Positions 8,863 through 18,122 of a stretch of DNA of 64,000 nt are shown piece after piece. The notes under the pieces are model-generated. The model had not been told where the DNA came from and ran no database searches. It saw nothing but the letters and a program-made list of their open reading frames with translations. The stretch spans positions 49,589 through 113,588 of the forward strand of contig CAJNBS010000005.1 of the NCBI GenBank assembly GCA_905221065.1, in the 5' to 3' direction. Position 1 is the stretch's first letter; every line of letters begins with the position of its first letter. A program made the position numbers and the translations under genes. The DNA is from a bacterium (GTDB lineage: Bacteria; Bacillota; Bacilli; Lactobacillales; Streptococcaceae).

Positions 8863-11179
8863 GCTTAGCTCCTTTCTTAGCTACTTCCTTATAAAAAGGT
8901 TTCTTACCCTTTTTCTTCTTATCTTTTTGTAAATGCTTGCGCTTATCATTAGAACGACCTGATTTTCTCTTGTCTTCCTTCTTATCTGAACGACGACTTG
9001 AACCACGCCCTCTCTCACTACGACTAGACTGTTTCAAGCCTTTTTCAATCACATCAAATTCACTTGGAATGTAAGAGAAATCAATCTCACCCGTCATCTT
9101 ATCGGCTCTTTCAACTCGGATACGGATTTGCTGACCTACACGGAAGGTTGTACCTGATTTCTCCCCACGAAGGGTCAAATTACGCTCATTGAAATGATAA
9201 AATTCAGGTAGATTTGTGATGTGAATCAAGCCCTCAACCGTGTTTGGCAATTCAACAAAGAGACCAAATTTGACGATACTGGACACAACCGCATCATACT
9301 CTTCACCAACGTATTCTTCCATGTACTCAGCCTTTTTCATGGCTTCGACCTCACGTTCTGCCTCGATAGCACGACGCTCACGGTTGGAAGACTGGGTCGC
9401 AATCTCTGGAATCACTTGCTCAAAATGCTCGGCTATTTCCTTAGAACGGCCATAGTCACGAATCATGCGGTGAACAAGGAGGTCCGGATAACGGCGAATC
9501 GGGCTGGTAAAGTGAGTGTAATAATCAGCCGCTAGACCATAGTGACCGTGATTGTGCTCTGAATAGCGAGCCTGCTGCATGGAACGGAGAAGCATCATGG
9601 ACAACACATCCGCATAGGGTTCTCCCTCAACAGTACGCATGATATCTTGAAGGGCCTCCTGGCTAATCTCACTGGCAGTCCCATAAATCCGCAATCCAAA
9701 ACTTGAGGCATAATCAATAAACTTCTGAACTTTTTCAGCCTTAGGCTCTTCGTGAATTCGGTAGATGAAAGGCAAATCCAGCTTGCTAAAATGCTCAGCA
9801 ACTGTTTCGTTGGCCATCAACATAAAGGACTCAATCATGCGCTCGGCAACACCACGCTGACGAAGAACAATATCAACAGGCTTACCTTGTTTATCCACTA
9901 AAATCTTGGCTTCATTGGTATCGAAATTGAGGGCTCCACGTTTCACACGCATGTTTTCTAAAATTTCATGGAGCTTGACCATAAGTTCGATACTTGGAAC
10001 AATTTTCTTATATTCTTGCCTCTTCTCCTCGTCACCTGCTAGGATATCATTGACATCACTGTAGGTCATACGAAAACTTGTCTTGATAACCGTTTGTGTA
10101 ATGGTGTAATTGACCACACGACCATGTTTATCAATTTCCATAATGGCAGACTGGGTCAGACGGTCAACTTGAGGATTAAGAGAGCAAATGCCATTTGATA
10201 GTCGTTCTGGAAGCATTGGCACCACACGATCTGTCACATAAACAGAAGTCGCGCGGTTAAGGGCTTCCTTATCAAGGGCAGAACCTTCGGTCACATAGTA
10301 GGAAACATCCGCAATGTGAACTCCGAGTTCGATATTTCCATTTTTCAAAGTCTTTATATGCACTGCATCGTCCAAGTCTTTGGCATCAGCGCCGTCAATG
10401 GTAAAGGTAATCTCATCTCTTAGATCCAGACGATCTTCCATATCCTTTTGAGACGGAGCATCCGGCACACTTTCTGCCTCCTTGACAACAGCTTCTGGAA
10501 ACTCGGATACAATGTCCATAGACTCCAAAACCTCAAGGACATCAATTCCAACATCCGTCGAGTGCCCCACCACATCGAGGACACTAGCCACAAAGAAATC
10601 GTGTTTCTTACTTGGGTATTTGTCGATAAAGACCTTGAGAATTTCCGTCCCTTCTAGTTTAAGGGCTGGTTTCTTAACATAGATTGGTTGGCTGATTTTC
10701 TGATTTTTCGAACGGATGTAGCCTGCATACTTAGGTTTTTCCTGATCCAGAACGATTTGACCGACAACTGTTGTCAGACTGTGTTCTAAGATATCAATAA
10801 TTTTTGCTTCCGCTGCTGTTCCCTTGTTGCGGTCAGCGACTTTCTTTATGACGACCTCAACGGTATCACCATCAATAGCATAGTTGACATCGTTTTTTCC
10901 TACAAATAGGTCGTCCTCTTCCCCTTCTAGACTAACAAAACCAAAGCCATTTTTATGGGCATGAAAAATCCCCTTGAGAGTAATCTCATGTTTTTTCTTG
11001 ACTTCCAAAGTCAAAGTTCCATCTTCTTCAAAGCGTATCTGGTGCTTTCTTTCCATCAGAGACAAGGTTTTAATCAACTCACGAAAATCCTTGGACCCGT
11101 CTTTTCCCAAAGCCTGAGACAAGTCATTGACAGTCACCTTTCCCTTGTCTTGCAAATATTCTTTTATTCTATCTTTCAT
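8825..11179 (-). CDS. rnr: Ribonuclease R
   Basis: Processive 3'-to-5' exoribonuclease able to digest structured RNA, partner of SmpB/tmRNA and of rRNA quality control. The 784-residue protein shows an N-terminal winged-helix region, cold-shock domains, the RNB catalytic core with the metal-binding [13 protein letters not shown] around residue 265, an S1 domain near residue 630 ([20 protein letters not shown]), and a long Lys/Arg-rich tail from about residue 710. Full length for the family. The basic tail is encoded where the smpB start lies. Confidence 0.96.
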
Positions 11180-11246
11180 ATTTTCTTTCTAGATTTTTTA
11201 ATTTTCTTTTACTGCAAAACCTTCTTAAACATCCTTTAAAAATAAA

Positions 11247-11277
11247 AAGAGGCAAAGACCTAGTCCTGCCCATTATT
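11247..11277 (-). terminator. Weak hairpin between secG and rnr
   Basis: On the minus strand GGCAGG...TCTTTGCC can pair over about six bases including G-U pairs and is followed by CTCTTTTTATTTTT. It could attenuate transcription before rnr or be a processing site; the stem is weak. Confidence 0.4.
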
Positions 11278-11280
11278 TTC

Positions 11281-11514
11281 TTATCTACTTGATAATACCG
11301 TCAATGCTAAGGCAATGGCTAGCCAGAAAAAGACTAAAATCCCTGTCAAACGCTGCATTACAGCTTCAAAACCGCGTGCTTTACTGCGTTCAAACAAATC
11401 ACCTGAGCTGGCATCAAATACATTGCTGGATTGGTTTTTAGTTGGTTGCATGAAAATCGCAATCACAATCACAACAGATAATACTAATAAAATGGTTAAT
11501 AATAGGTTATACAT
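11281..11514 (-). CDS. secG: Preprotein translocase subunit SecG
   Basis: Small membrane subunit of the SecYEG channel that aids protein export. The 77-residue product has two hydrophobic segments (residues about 3-21 and 53-73) separated by a polar loop containing MQPTKNQSSNVFDASSGD, the conserved SecG pattern. It follows rpmG by about 40 nt and precedes rnr; the secG-rnr-smpB order is common in Firmicutes. Confidence 0.92.
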   Translation of the reverse strand: MYNLLLTILLVLSVVIVIAIFMQPTKNQSSNVFDASSGDLFERSKARGFEAVMQRLTGILVFFWLAIALALTVLSSR

Positions 11515-11553
11515 ATCAAACTCCTTAAAATCCTTATTATTTTACCATAAAAT

Positions 11554-11703
11554 CTACTTAGATTCAAGATGTAGGATTACTTTTCTTTCCTTGGGACAAT
11601 ACTTTAAAACCTCGATCTTGTCTGGATGGGTTTTTGAATTTTTACTAGTTAGGTAATTGATACTGCCACAAGAGGAGCACTTGAGATTAATTTTTACTCG
11701 CAC
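11554..11703 (-). CDS. rpmG: 50S ribosomal protein L33 (49 aa, GTG start)
   Basis: A short gene read directly from the minus strand: GTG start at 11703, 49 codons beginning [18 protein letters not shown] and ending in TAG. It is a large-subunit ribosomal protein of the L33 family. The sequence has Cys9, Cys12 and Cys36 but a Glu at position 39 where the fourth zinc-ribbon Cys of C+ forms would be. The zinc site is therefore incomplete or depends on another ligand. The GTG overlaps the pmrA stop by one base (TAGTG), which suggests translational coupling to the transporter. It matches my memory of a pneumococcal L33 paralogue at the same place. Confidence 0.85.
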   Translation of the reverse strand: MRVKINLKCSSCGSINYLTSKNSKTHPDKIEVLKYCPKERKVILHLESK

Positions 11704-12902
11704 TAGATTTCCTTTACTTTTAATAATGTTCGAAATTGAAGCAGGTTAAAGAGACAACTAAAGGCAACACAAAGGCTTGTCGCATAAAAGACAGCATGGT
11801 AGCCAAATTGGCCTGCTACTGCAGAACCTGCCATGGGACCAACGACACCTCCCAGATAAAAGAATACCTGATTGAAGGCAAAGACCCTCGAAATACCAGC
11901 TTTGGGCGTCATCTTGCTGAGAAGGGCATTAACTCCGGGAATCAAGGCACCGGTTCCCAATCCAAAGAGGAAACGATAAAGTCCTAATTGAAGGGGGCTA
12001 GAGGCATTGGCACAGAGGAGATAGATGATAACTGAATAAAACTGGGCTACAACCAAGAGACGATGATTGCCCACCTTGTCACCTAGCTTACCCATGACTC
12101 CTGCACTCATCATGCTGGAAAAGCCCATGCTGGACACAATCAAACCAGAGACAAAAAGAAGATTCTCTGTCTGTCCTAAGTCGCGTACATAAAGAGCTAA
12201 GATAGGGCCAATCGATTGGGCTGAAAATTGGATGACAAAACTAGTTAGAAAGAGATTGACCAAAAGATAGGGATATTTAACCGAGGTAAATAATTCCTTT
12301 GTTGGAATAGCCTTTTCCTTGGCTACTGGTTTAAAATCTTCCTTGATAAAGCAAATAGTCAAAATAGCAGCTAAGAACAGAAAACTACCAACCAGTAAGA
12401 AAACTGTTCGAATGCCAAATAATTCTGCGATAAAGCCCCCGATAAAAGGGCCAGTTAGAGTACCTGCAACTACACCTGTAGACAAAGTACCTAAAGCAGA
12501 GCCTGATTTCTCCTTGGGAACCTGACTGGCTATCAAGGCCGTTGCATTGGGAACAAATCCTGCAAATACACCGTTTAATAAACGAAGAAAGATCAACCAA
12601 TAGATATTTGGGACAAAGGCCAAGCCTCCCATAGTAATGGTCATGGCAAGCCCAGCCCGAATCATCATGGGTTTTCGACCGTATTTGTCAGCAAGGATGC
12701 CCCAGATAGGAGAAAAGAGCGACGCTGAAATAGCAGAGACAGAAATAGCTAAGCCTGCATAAAAAGCGACTTGCTCACTCCCTACACCTAGATTTTCCAC
12801 AAAGATGGGCATAAAGGGGACAACCAGAGAAATACTTGCTCCAGTCAGAAAATTACCAAACCAGGCAATGCGCAAATTATCCTTCCAGTTAATCTCTGTC
12901 AT
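11703..12902 (-). CDS. pmrA: MFS multidrug efflux transporter PmrA
   Basis: Twelve-segment major facilitator antiporter of the DHA1 type, known in pneumococcus for low-level export of fluoroquinolones and dyes. The 399-residue protein has the motif [14 protein letters not shown] in the loop between segments 2 and 3 and the antiporter motif C region around [10 protein letters not shown]. Start is the ATG at 12902, eight bases after AGGGAGG; an in-frame TTG further upstream overlaps this site and is less likely. The gene overlaps the end of coaE by 14 nt and rpmG by 1 nt, so it sits inside a translation-coupled housekeeping series. Confidence 0.93.
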   Translation of the reverse strand: MTEINWKDNLRIAWFGNFLTGASISLVVPFMPIFVENLGVGSEQVAFYAGLAISVSAISASLFSPIWGILADKYGRKPMMIRAGLAMTITMGGLAFVPNIYWLIFLRLLNGVFAGFVPNATALIASQVPKEKSGSALGTLSTGVVAGTLTGPFIGGFIAELFGIRTVFLLVGSFLFLAAILTICFIKEDFKPVAKEKAIPTKELFTSVKYPYLLVNLFLTSFVIQFSAQSIGPILALYVRDLGQTENLLFVSGLIVSSMGFSSMMSAGVMGKLGDKVGNHRLLVVAQFYSVIIYLLCANASSPLQLGLYRFLFGLGTGALIPGVNALLSKMTPKAGISRVFAFNQVFFYLGGVVGPMAGSAVAGQFGYHAVFYATSLCVAFSCLFNLLQFRTLLKVKEI

Positions 12903-13494
12903 CTTGGCTACCTCCCTCAAGAAGGATACGCACTTGATTAAGAAGCTGGTCCAGATTTCTATTGTTGTCTAGAACATGGCTGGCCAAATCTTTCTTTTCT
13001 TCTAAAGGCCACTGGGCTGCCAGACGAGACTCAGCTTCATCTTGGGACAAATGATCTCTTTTCATTAAACGTTCTACTTGGATATCTCGATCCACATAGA
13101 CCAACCACGTCTCATCAAACCAAGCGCTGTAGTCCTGCTCAAAAAGCAAAGGAATATCCATGAAGAAAATCTCTTCTGTCTGAGCAAACTGGTCTCTCAA
13201 AGTAGCCAGTTCTTCACGAATAATCTCTCCTTGGATTTGCTTAGACCATTCTCGTTCTTCAGGATTTGGAAAGATGAGACTAGCCAGGAGAGGGCGATTG
13301 AGTTCTCCATTTTCAAGGATGATTTTTTGATCAAAGTGCTGTACTAGAGCCTGAAATAGACGACCACCAGGTTTCTGTAGTTGGTGAACAAGAGCGTCGG
13401 CATCCACCACTTGAAAGCCTTGCTTTCTTAGAAAATTTGTCACAGTTGACTTACCTGAGGCAATTCCCCCAGTGAATCCGATGATTTTTCCCAT
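12889..13494 (-). CDS. coaE: Dephospho-CoA kinase
   Basis: Catalyses the last step of coenzyme A synthesis, phosphorylation of the 3'-hydroxyl of dephospho-CoA. The P-loop GFTGGIASGKST is at residues 6-17, with DADALVHQLQ and a conserved FFMDIPLLFE segment. Start is the ATG at 13494 (201 aa), overlapping the mutM stop as TGATG; the usual length and the position of the P-loop exclude the longer reading. Translational coupling with mutM on one side and pmrA on the other is likely. Confidence 0.95.
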   Translation of the reverse strand: MGKIIGFTGGIASGKSTVTNFLRKQGFQVVDADALVHQLQKPGGRLFQALVQHFDQKIILENGELNRPLLASLIFPNPEEREWSKQIQGEIIREELATLRDQFAQTEEIFFMDIPLLFEQDYSAWFDETWLVYVDRDIQVERLMKRDHLSQDEAESRLAAQWPLEEKKDLASHVLDNNRNLDQLLNQVRILLEGGSQDDRD

Positions 13495-14318
13495 CAGCCC
13501 CTCCTTTGGCACTGAGGACAAAAGTGGGTGCCTCGTCCGCCTATTTGGATTTTCTCAATGATGGTACCACAGCGTGAGCATTTTTGACCAGCCTTGTCAT
13601 AGACCTGATGAAAAGCCTGCATGGTTCCATCTTCCCCAAAGGCATTGGTATAGGTCCGAATGGTTGAGCCACCCTTTTCAACAGCCTGACCCAAAACAGC
13701 AATGGTCTGGTCATGAATGGCTGCCGCTTCTTCTGTCGTCAAAGTGTAGGAAGGTCTAGCTGGATGAACCTGAGCTCGCCAGAGAACCTCATCCACATAG
13801 ATATTCCCAAGGCCAGCTACCAAGGTCTGGTCTAAGAGATGGGATTTGATAGGCTTTTTGGACTTAGCTAGGGCAGCTTGAAAGACCTGCACATCAAATT
13901 CTTCTTCGCTTGGTTCAGGCCCTAGTTTTTTAGAAATAAAGTAGGCTTCCAAAAGGTCAGGAGACAATAGTTCCATAGTACCAAACTTGCGTACATCCTC
14001 ATAAACAAGAGTTCCACCGTCCTCAAACTGGAAGAAAACATGGGAGTGCTTGCGTTCAGGAACCTGGTCCGGATAGTAAAAATACTTGCCCTCCATCCGC
14101 AAATGGGAAATCAAGACCTTGTCTGTCAAGTAGAAAAGTAAATATTTGCCACGACGTCCCATTGACTCAACAACTTGACCAGGCACTTCCTTTTGAAACT
14201 CGTTCAAATCTGTCTTCATCATCTTGGGATAACGAATCTCTACACTAGAAATCTTTTTACCCAAAATCAATTTTTCTAAGCCACGGCGAACAGTTTCAAC
14301 CTCAGGTAATTCAGGCAT
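13494..14318 (-). CDS. mutM: Formamidopyrimidine-DNA glycosylase (Fpg/MutM)
   Basis: Base-excision repair enzyme that removes 8-oxoguanine and formamidopyrimidines and nicks the backbone by beta/delta elimination. The start must be the ATG at 14318, because the mature N-terminal Pro2 of [14 protein letters not shown] is the catalytic nucleophile. Also visible are the conserved Lys in HLRMEGKY, the H2TH region with GLGNIYVDE, and the C-terminal zinc finger [10 protein letters not shown]...GTHFCPQCQ. 274 residues, standard length. Lies between era and coaE. Confidence 0.97.
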   Translation of the reverse strand: MPELPEVETVRRGLEKLILGKKISSVEIRYPKMMKTDLNEFQKEVPGQVVESMGRRGKYLLFYLTDKVLISHLRMEGKYFYYPDQVPERKHSHVFFQFEDGGTLVYEDVRKFGTMELLSPDLLEAYFISKKLGPEPSEEEFDVQVFQAALAKSKKPIKSHLLDQTLVAGLGNIYVDEVLWRAQVHPARPSYTLTTEEAAAIHDQTIAVLGQAVEKGGSTIRTYTNAFGEDGTMQAFHQVYDKAGQKCSRCGTIIEKIQIGGRGTHFCPQCQRRG

Positions 14319-14366
14319 ACGTCCTCCTTCTGTAAAAACAAGAAGCAGGCATGAGCCCACCTCTAC

Positions 14367-15266
14367 TTAATATTCTTTTTCATTATAGCCAAAGTCAGCC
14401 AAATCTAGCTTTTTATCACGCCAGTTTTTCTTGACCTTGACCCAAGTTTCTAGGAAGACCTTGTCTCCTAGCATGAGCTCGATATCACGACGGGCCATGC
14501 TACCAATTTTCTTAAGCATAGCACCACCTTTACCGATGATAATCCCTTTTTGACTATCACGCTCCACCATGATGGTTGCACGGATGTGCACCTTGTCTGT
14601 CTCTTCGTCTCGTTTCATAGAATCCACAACTACAGCAACTGAGTGAGGAATCTCTTCACGCGTTAAATGAAGAACCTTCTCACGAACCATTTCTGAAACC
14701 AAGAAACGTTCTGGATGGTCTGTGATTTGATCAGACGGGAAATACTGGAAACCTTCGTCCAGATTTTCACTCAAAATATCCACTAGACGAGACACGTTAT
14801 TTCCTTGAAGGGCTGAGATAGGAACGATTTCCTTGAAATCCATCTGATTACGGAAATCATCAATCTGAGACAAAAGCTGGTCTGGGTGAACCTTATCAAT
14901 CTTGTTCACCACTAGAATAACAGGAACCTTGGCAGCCTTGAGACGCTCGATAATCATGTCGTCCCCCTTACCACGCGCCTCATCCGCAGGTACCATAAAT
15001 AGAACTGTATCCACTTCACGAAGGGTGCTGTAGGCAGATTCGACCATGAAATCTCCAAGAGCCGTTTTAGGCTTGTGAATTCCTGGCGTGTCGATAAAGA
15101 CGATTTGCTCCTTATCGGTAGTATAAATTCCCATGATTTTGTTGCGCGTTGTCTGCGCCTTGTCACTCATGATGGCAATCTTTTGTCCCATAACGTGATT
15201 TAAAAAAGTTGACTTCCCAACATTGGGACGTCCTAAAATGGCTACAAAGCCTGATTTAAAAGTCAT
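14367..15266 (-). CDS. era: GTPase Era
   Basis: Essential GTPase in 30S ribosome maturation, binding the 3' end of 16S rRNA. The 299-residue protein shows G1 GRPNVGKST (residues 12-20), G3 [10 protein letters not shown]4 NKID and the C-terminal KH domain with [15 protein letters not shown]. Overlapping functions with ybeY two genes upstream (rRNA maturation) make the ybeY-dgkA-era grouping a classic Firmicute cluster. Confidence 0.97.
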   Translation of the reverse strand: MTFKSGFVAILGRPNVGKSTFLNHVMGQKIAIMSDKAQTTRNKIMGIYTTDKEQIVFIDTPGIHKPKTALGDFMVESAYSTLREVDTVLFMVPADEARGKGDDMIIERLKAAKVPVILVVNKIDKVHPDQLLSQIDDFRNQMDFKEIVPISALQGNNVSRLVDILSENLDEGFQYFPSDQITDHPERFLVSEMVREKVLHLTREEIPHSVAVVVDSMKRDEETDKVHIRATIMVERDSQKGIIIGKGGAMLKKIGSMARRDIELMLGDKVFLETWVKVKKNWRDKKLDLADFGYNEKEY

Positions 15267-15282
15267 AATTTCCTCTTACTGT

Positions 15283-15678
15283 TTAAAATATTAAATCCCA
15301 GATTCGTGGGAGAAAAATCAATGCGCCTGTTAAGGCTGCGAAAAGAGAGACCACTAATACCGCGCCAGCCGCCATATCCTTGGCATTTTTAGCCAGCATG
15401 GAAAAGTGATAGTGACTGGCCAAATCCACCACATTTTCAATAGCAGAGTTGATAATTTCAAAGGCTACTACCAAGAAAATGCTCAATAGGAGAAAGAGCC
15501 ATTCGATTCGTGACACCTGAAAAATAAAACCTGCAAGGATGACCACTAGAGCCGTCACTGCATGTTTTCGCATATTGCGTTCTTCCTTGATAGCAGTAGA
15601 AATTCCTGTAATGGCAAATTCTAAACTGGATATCAGGTCACGATTTTTCCATTTTCGTTTATTGTCTTGTGAGTCCAT
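15283..15678 (-). CDS. dgkA: Undecaprenol/diacylglycerol kinase (DgkA family)
   Basis: Small integral membrane kinase. In Gram-positive bacteria this family phosphorylates undecaprenol, recycling the lipid carrier for wall synthesis. The 131-residue protein has three hydrophobic segments, [20 protein letters not shown] near the N-terminus, the active-site [12 protein letters not shown] around residue 78 and the [10 protein letters not shown] motif. The first 20 nt overlap the end of ybeY. The name dgkA follows family usage; the undecaprenol substrate is inferred. Confidence 0.92.
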   Translation of the reverse strand: MDSQDNKRKWKNRDLISSLEFAITGISTAIKEERNMRKHAVTALVVILAGFIFQVSRIEWLFLLLSIFLVVAFEIINSAIENVVDLASHYHFSMLAKNAKDMAAGAVLVVSLFAALTGALIFLPRIWDLIF

Positions 15679-16156
15679 AGGCTGTCAAAATTTCTTCTTG
15701 TAAACCGAACATCTCCGCTTCTTCTTCTGGAGTGTAGTGATCATAGCCGTTGATATGTAAAAAGCCGTGTACTGCCAAGAAGCCCATCTCACGCTCAAAG
15801 CTGTGGCCATATTCCTCAGCCTGCTCATGAGCCTTATCGACAGAGATGAACAGTTCTCCAATATAGGCATCAAACTCAGACATCATCTCTGCTAATTCTG
15901 GATTTTCAAGCAAGTCCTCTTCGTCAAAGGCAATTTCCAACTCTGGTTTATACTCAAGGCTGATGACGTCTGTCGGACGGTCCGTGTCACGGTACTCCAG
16001 ATTGAGTTCATGACTACGCTCATTGGTCACAAAAGTAACTGCCATCTCCTTGTCTTCTTTGCCTAATTTTTTGGCTGCATATTCCAAAATTTCTTGGGTT
16101 TGTTGCAACATTTCTTTTGAAACTTGACCAGTTTCATCTACCATTTCAATATACAT
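15659..16156 (-). CDS. ybeY: Endoribonuclease YbeY (rRNA maturation factor)
   Basis: Zinc-dependent single-strand endoribonuclease implicated in 16S rRNA 3'-end maturation and ribosome quality control. The 165-residue product contains the zinc-binding [11 protein letters not shown] signature at about residues 130-140. First gene of the long minus-strand series; the divergent pavA lies 104 nt away. Its promoter is seen as an extended -10 (TGTGGTATAAT on the minus strand near 16190). Confidence 0.95.
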   Translation of the reverse strand: MYIEMVDETGQVSKEMLQQTQEILEYAAKKLGKEDKEMAVTFVTNERSHELNLEYRDTDRPTDVISLEYKPELEIAFDEEDLLENPELAEMMSEFDAYIGELFISVDKAHEQAEEYGHSFEREMGFLAVHGFLHINGYDHYTPEEEAEMFGLQEEILTAYGLTRQ

Positions 16157-16213
16157 GTGCTTCTCGTTTCTCTTTACTTGGCTTTATTATACCACATTTC
16201 CATGATTTTATTC

Positions 16214-16230
16214 TACCTTTTTGATATAAT
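16214..16230 (+). promoter_or_regulatory. pavA promoter (extended -10)
   Basis: TGATATAAT ending at 16230 forms an extended -10 element about 31 nt before the pavA ATG. No good -35 is seen, as is common for extended -10 promoters. It lies back to back with the ybeY promoter. Confidence 0.6.
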
Positions 16231-16260
16231 ACTATGGAATACAATCACAAGGAGAGAACG

Positions 16261-17916
16261 ATGTCATTTGACGGATTTTTTTTACACCACATGGTTGAGG
16301 AATTGCGAAGAGAGTTAGTGAACGGTCGCATTCAGAAAATCAATCAGCCTTTTGAACAAGAGTTGGTCTTGCAAATCCGCAGCAATCGCCAAAGCCATCG
16401 TCTGCTCCTTTCTGCCCATCCAGTTTTTGGACGCATTCAGCTGACCCAAACGACTTTTGAAAACCCAGCCCAGCCTTCTACCTTTATCATGGTTTTGAGA
16501 AAATATTTGCAGGGTGCCCTGATTGAGTCGATTGAGCAAGTGGAAAATGACCGTATTGTGGAAATCACTGTTTCCAATAAAAACGAGATTGGAGACCATA
16601 TTCAGGCTACCTTGATTATCGAAATCATGGGTAAACACAGTAATATTCTACTGGTCGATAAAAGCAGTCATAAAATCCTCGAAGTTATTAAACACGTCGG
16701 CTTTTCACAAAATAGCTACCGCACCTTACTTCCGGGATCAACCTATATCGCTCCGCCAAGTACCGAATCTCTCAATCCTTTTACTGTCAAGGATGAGAAA
16801 CTCTTTGAAATCCTGCAAACCCAAGAACTAACAGCAAAAAATCTTCAAAACCTCTTTCAAGGTTTGGGACGTGATACAGCAAATGAATTGGAAAACATTC
16901 TGGTTAGTGATAAACTGTCCACTTTCCGTAACTTTTTCAGTCAAGAGACCAAGCCTTGCTTGACAGAGACTTCCTTCAGTCCAGTTCCTTTTGAAAATCA
17001 AGTGGGAGAGCCTTTTACCAGTCTTTCTGATTTGCTAGACACCTACTATAAGGACAAAGCTGAACGGGACCGCGTCAAACAGCAAGCCAGTGAACTCATT
17101 CGTCGTGTTGAAAATGAACTTCAAAAAAATCGCCATAAGCTGAAAAAACAAGAAAAAGAGTTACTGGCGACAGACAATGCGGAGGAATTTCGCCAAAAAG
17201 GGGAATTGCTGACAACCTTCCTCCACCAAGTGCCTAACGACCAAGACCAGGTTATCCTAGACAACTACTATACCAACCAACCTATCACCATTGCGCTTGA
17301 TAAGGCCTTGACTCCCAACCAGAATGCCCAACGCTATTTTAAGCGTTACCAGAAACTCAAAGAAGCTGTCAAATACCTTACTGAGCTGATTGAGGAAACC
17401 AAGGCAACCATTCTTTATCTAGAAAGTGTGGAGACTGTGCTCAACCAAGCTGGACTAGAAGAAATCGCTGAAATCCGTGAAGAATTGATTCAAACCGGCT
17501 TTATCCGTAGAAGACAACGAGAGAAAATCCAGAAACGCAAAAAACCAGAACAATATCTGGCCAGTGATGGTAAAACCATCATCTTTGTCGGACGCAATAA
17601 CTTGCAAAATGAGGAACTAACCTTTAAAATGGCCCGCAAGGAAGAACTTTGGTTCCATGCCAAGGATATCCCTGGAAGCCATGTTGTCATATCAGGCAAT
17701 CTTGAGCCATCTGATGAAGTCAAGACAGACGCGGCAGAACTGGCCGCCTATTTCTCTCAAGGGCGCCTATCAAATCTGGTGCAGGTAGATATGATTGAAG
17801 TCAAGAAACTCAACAAACCAACTGGTGGAAAACCAGGCTTTGTCACTTACACAGGACAAAAGACCCTCCGTGTCACACCAAACCCCGAAAAAATCGCATC
17901 TATGAAAAAATCCTGA
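16261..17916 (+). CDS. pavA: PavA / FbpA-family NFACT protein (RqcH-type)
   Basis: In pneumococcus known as the fibronectin-binding adherence and virulence protein A, without signal peptide or anchor. The family is NFACT, whose Bacillus member RqcH recruits tRNA-Ala to split 50S subunits and adds C-terminal alanine tails. Start is the ATG at 16261 after AAGGAGAG, giving 551 aa. The N-terminal NFACT-N domain has Asp97-Arg98 in VENDRIVEI, at the same numbers as the essential DR pair of RqcH. A coiled coil spans about residues 280-310 and 365-440, and NFACT-R follows with EELWFHAKDIPGSHVVI near 470. Its position beside the rnr-smpB region suggests a ribosome-rescue role. Confidence 0.94.
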   Translation: MSFDGFFLHHMVEELRRELVNGRIQKINQPFEQELVLQIRSNRQSHRLLLSAHPVFGRIQLTQTTFENPAQPSTFIMVLRKYLQGALIESIEQVENDRIVEITVSNKNEIGDHIQATLIIEIMGKHSNILLVDKSSHKILEVIKHVGFSQNSYRTLLPGSTYIAPPSTESLNPFTVKDEKLFEILQTQELTAKNLQNLFQGLGRDTANELENILVSDKLSTFRNFFSQETKPCLTETSFSPVPFENQVGEPFTSLSDLLDTYYKDKAERDRVKQQASELIRRVENELQKNRHKLKKQEKELLATDNAEEFRQKGELLTTFLHQVPNDQDQVILDNYYTNQPITIALDKALTPNQNAQRYFKRYQKLKEAVKYLTELIEETKATILYLESVETVLNQAGLEEIAEIREELIQTGFIRRRQREKIQKRKKPEQYLASDGKTIIFVGRNNLQNEELTFKMARKEELWFHAKDIPGSHVVISGNLEPSDEVKTDAAELAAYFSQGRLSNLVQVDMIEVKKLNKPTGGKPGFVTYTGQKTLRVTPNPEKIASMKKS

Positions 17917-17940
17917 TTCGACTTGAAATCAGGATTTTTA
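17906..17940 (+). terminator. Terminator overlapping the pavA stop codon
   Basis: AAAATCCTGAT and ATCAGGATTTTT form an 11-bp stem around a loop TCGACTTGAA, followed by Us. The left arm includes the final pavA codons. Confidence 0.85.
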
Positions 17941-17943
17941 GCT

Positions 17944-18097
17944 TATACTCTTCGAAAATCTCTTCAAACCACGTCAACGTCGCCTTGCCGTATATATGTG
18001 ACTGACTTCGTCAGTCTTATCTACAACCTCAAAACAGTGTTTTGAGCAACCTGCGGCTAGTTTCCTAGTTTGCTCTTTGATTTTCATTGAGTATTAT
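17944..18097 (+). repeat. BOX element (boxA-boxB-boxC)
   Basis: Begins TATACTCTTCGAAAATC and ends TTTTCATTGAGTATTA. It contains the boxA core GTCGCCTTGCCGTA, a boxB segment with CTTCGTCAGT and AAAACAGTGTTTTGAGC, and boxC. It lies between the convergent genes pavA and lytB. BOX repeats are dispersed, apparently IS-mobilised palindromic elements of pneumococcus and relatives. Confidence 0.93.
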
Positions 18098-18122
18098 ACT
18101 CAAATCATATCCAATTATAGGA

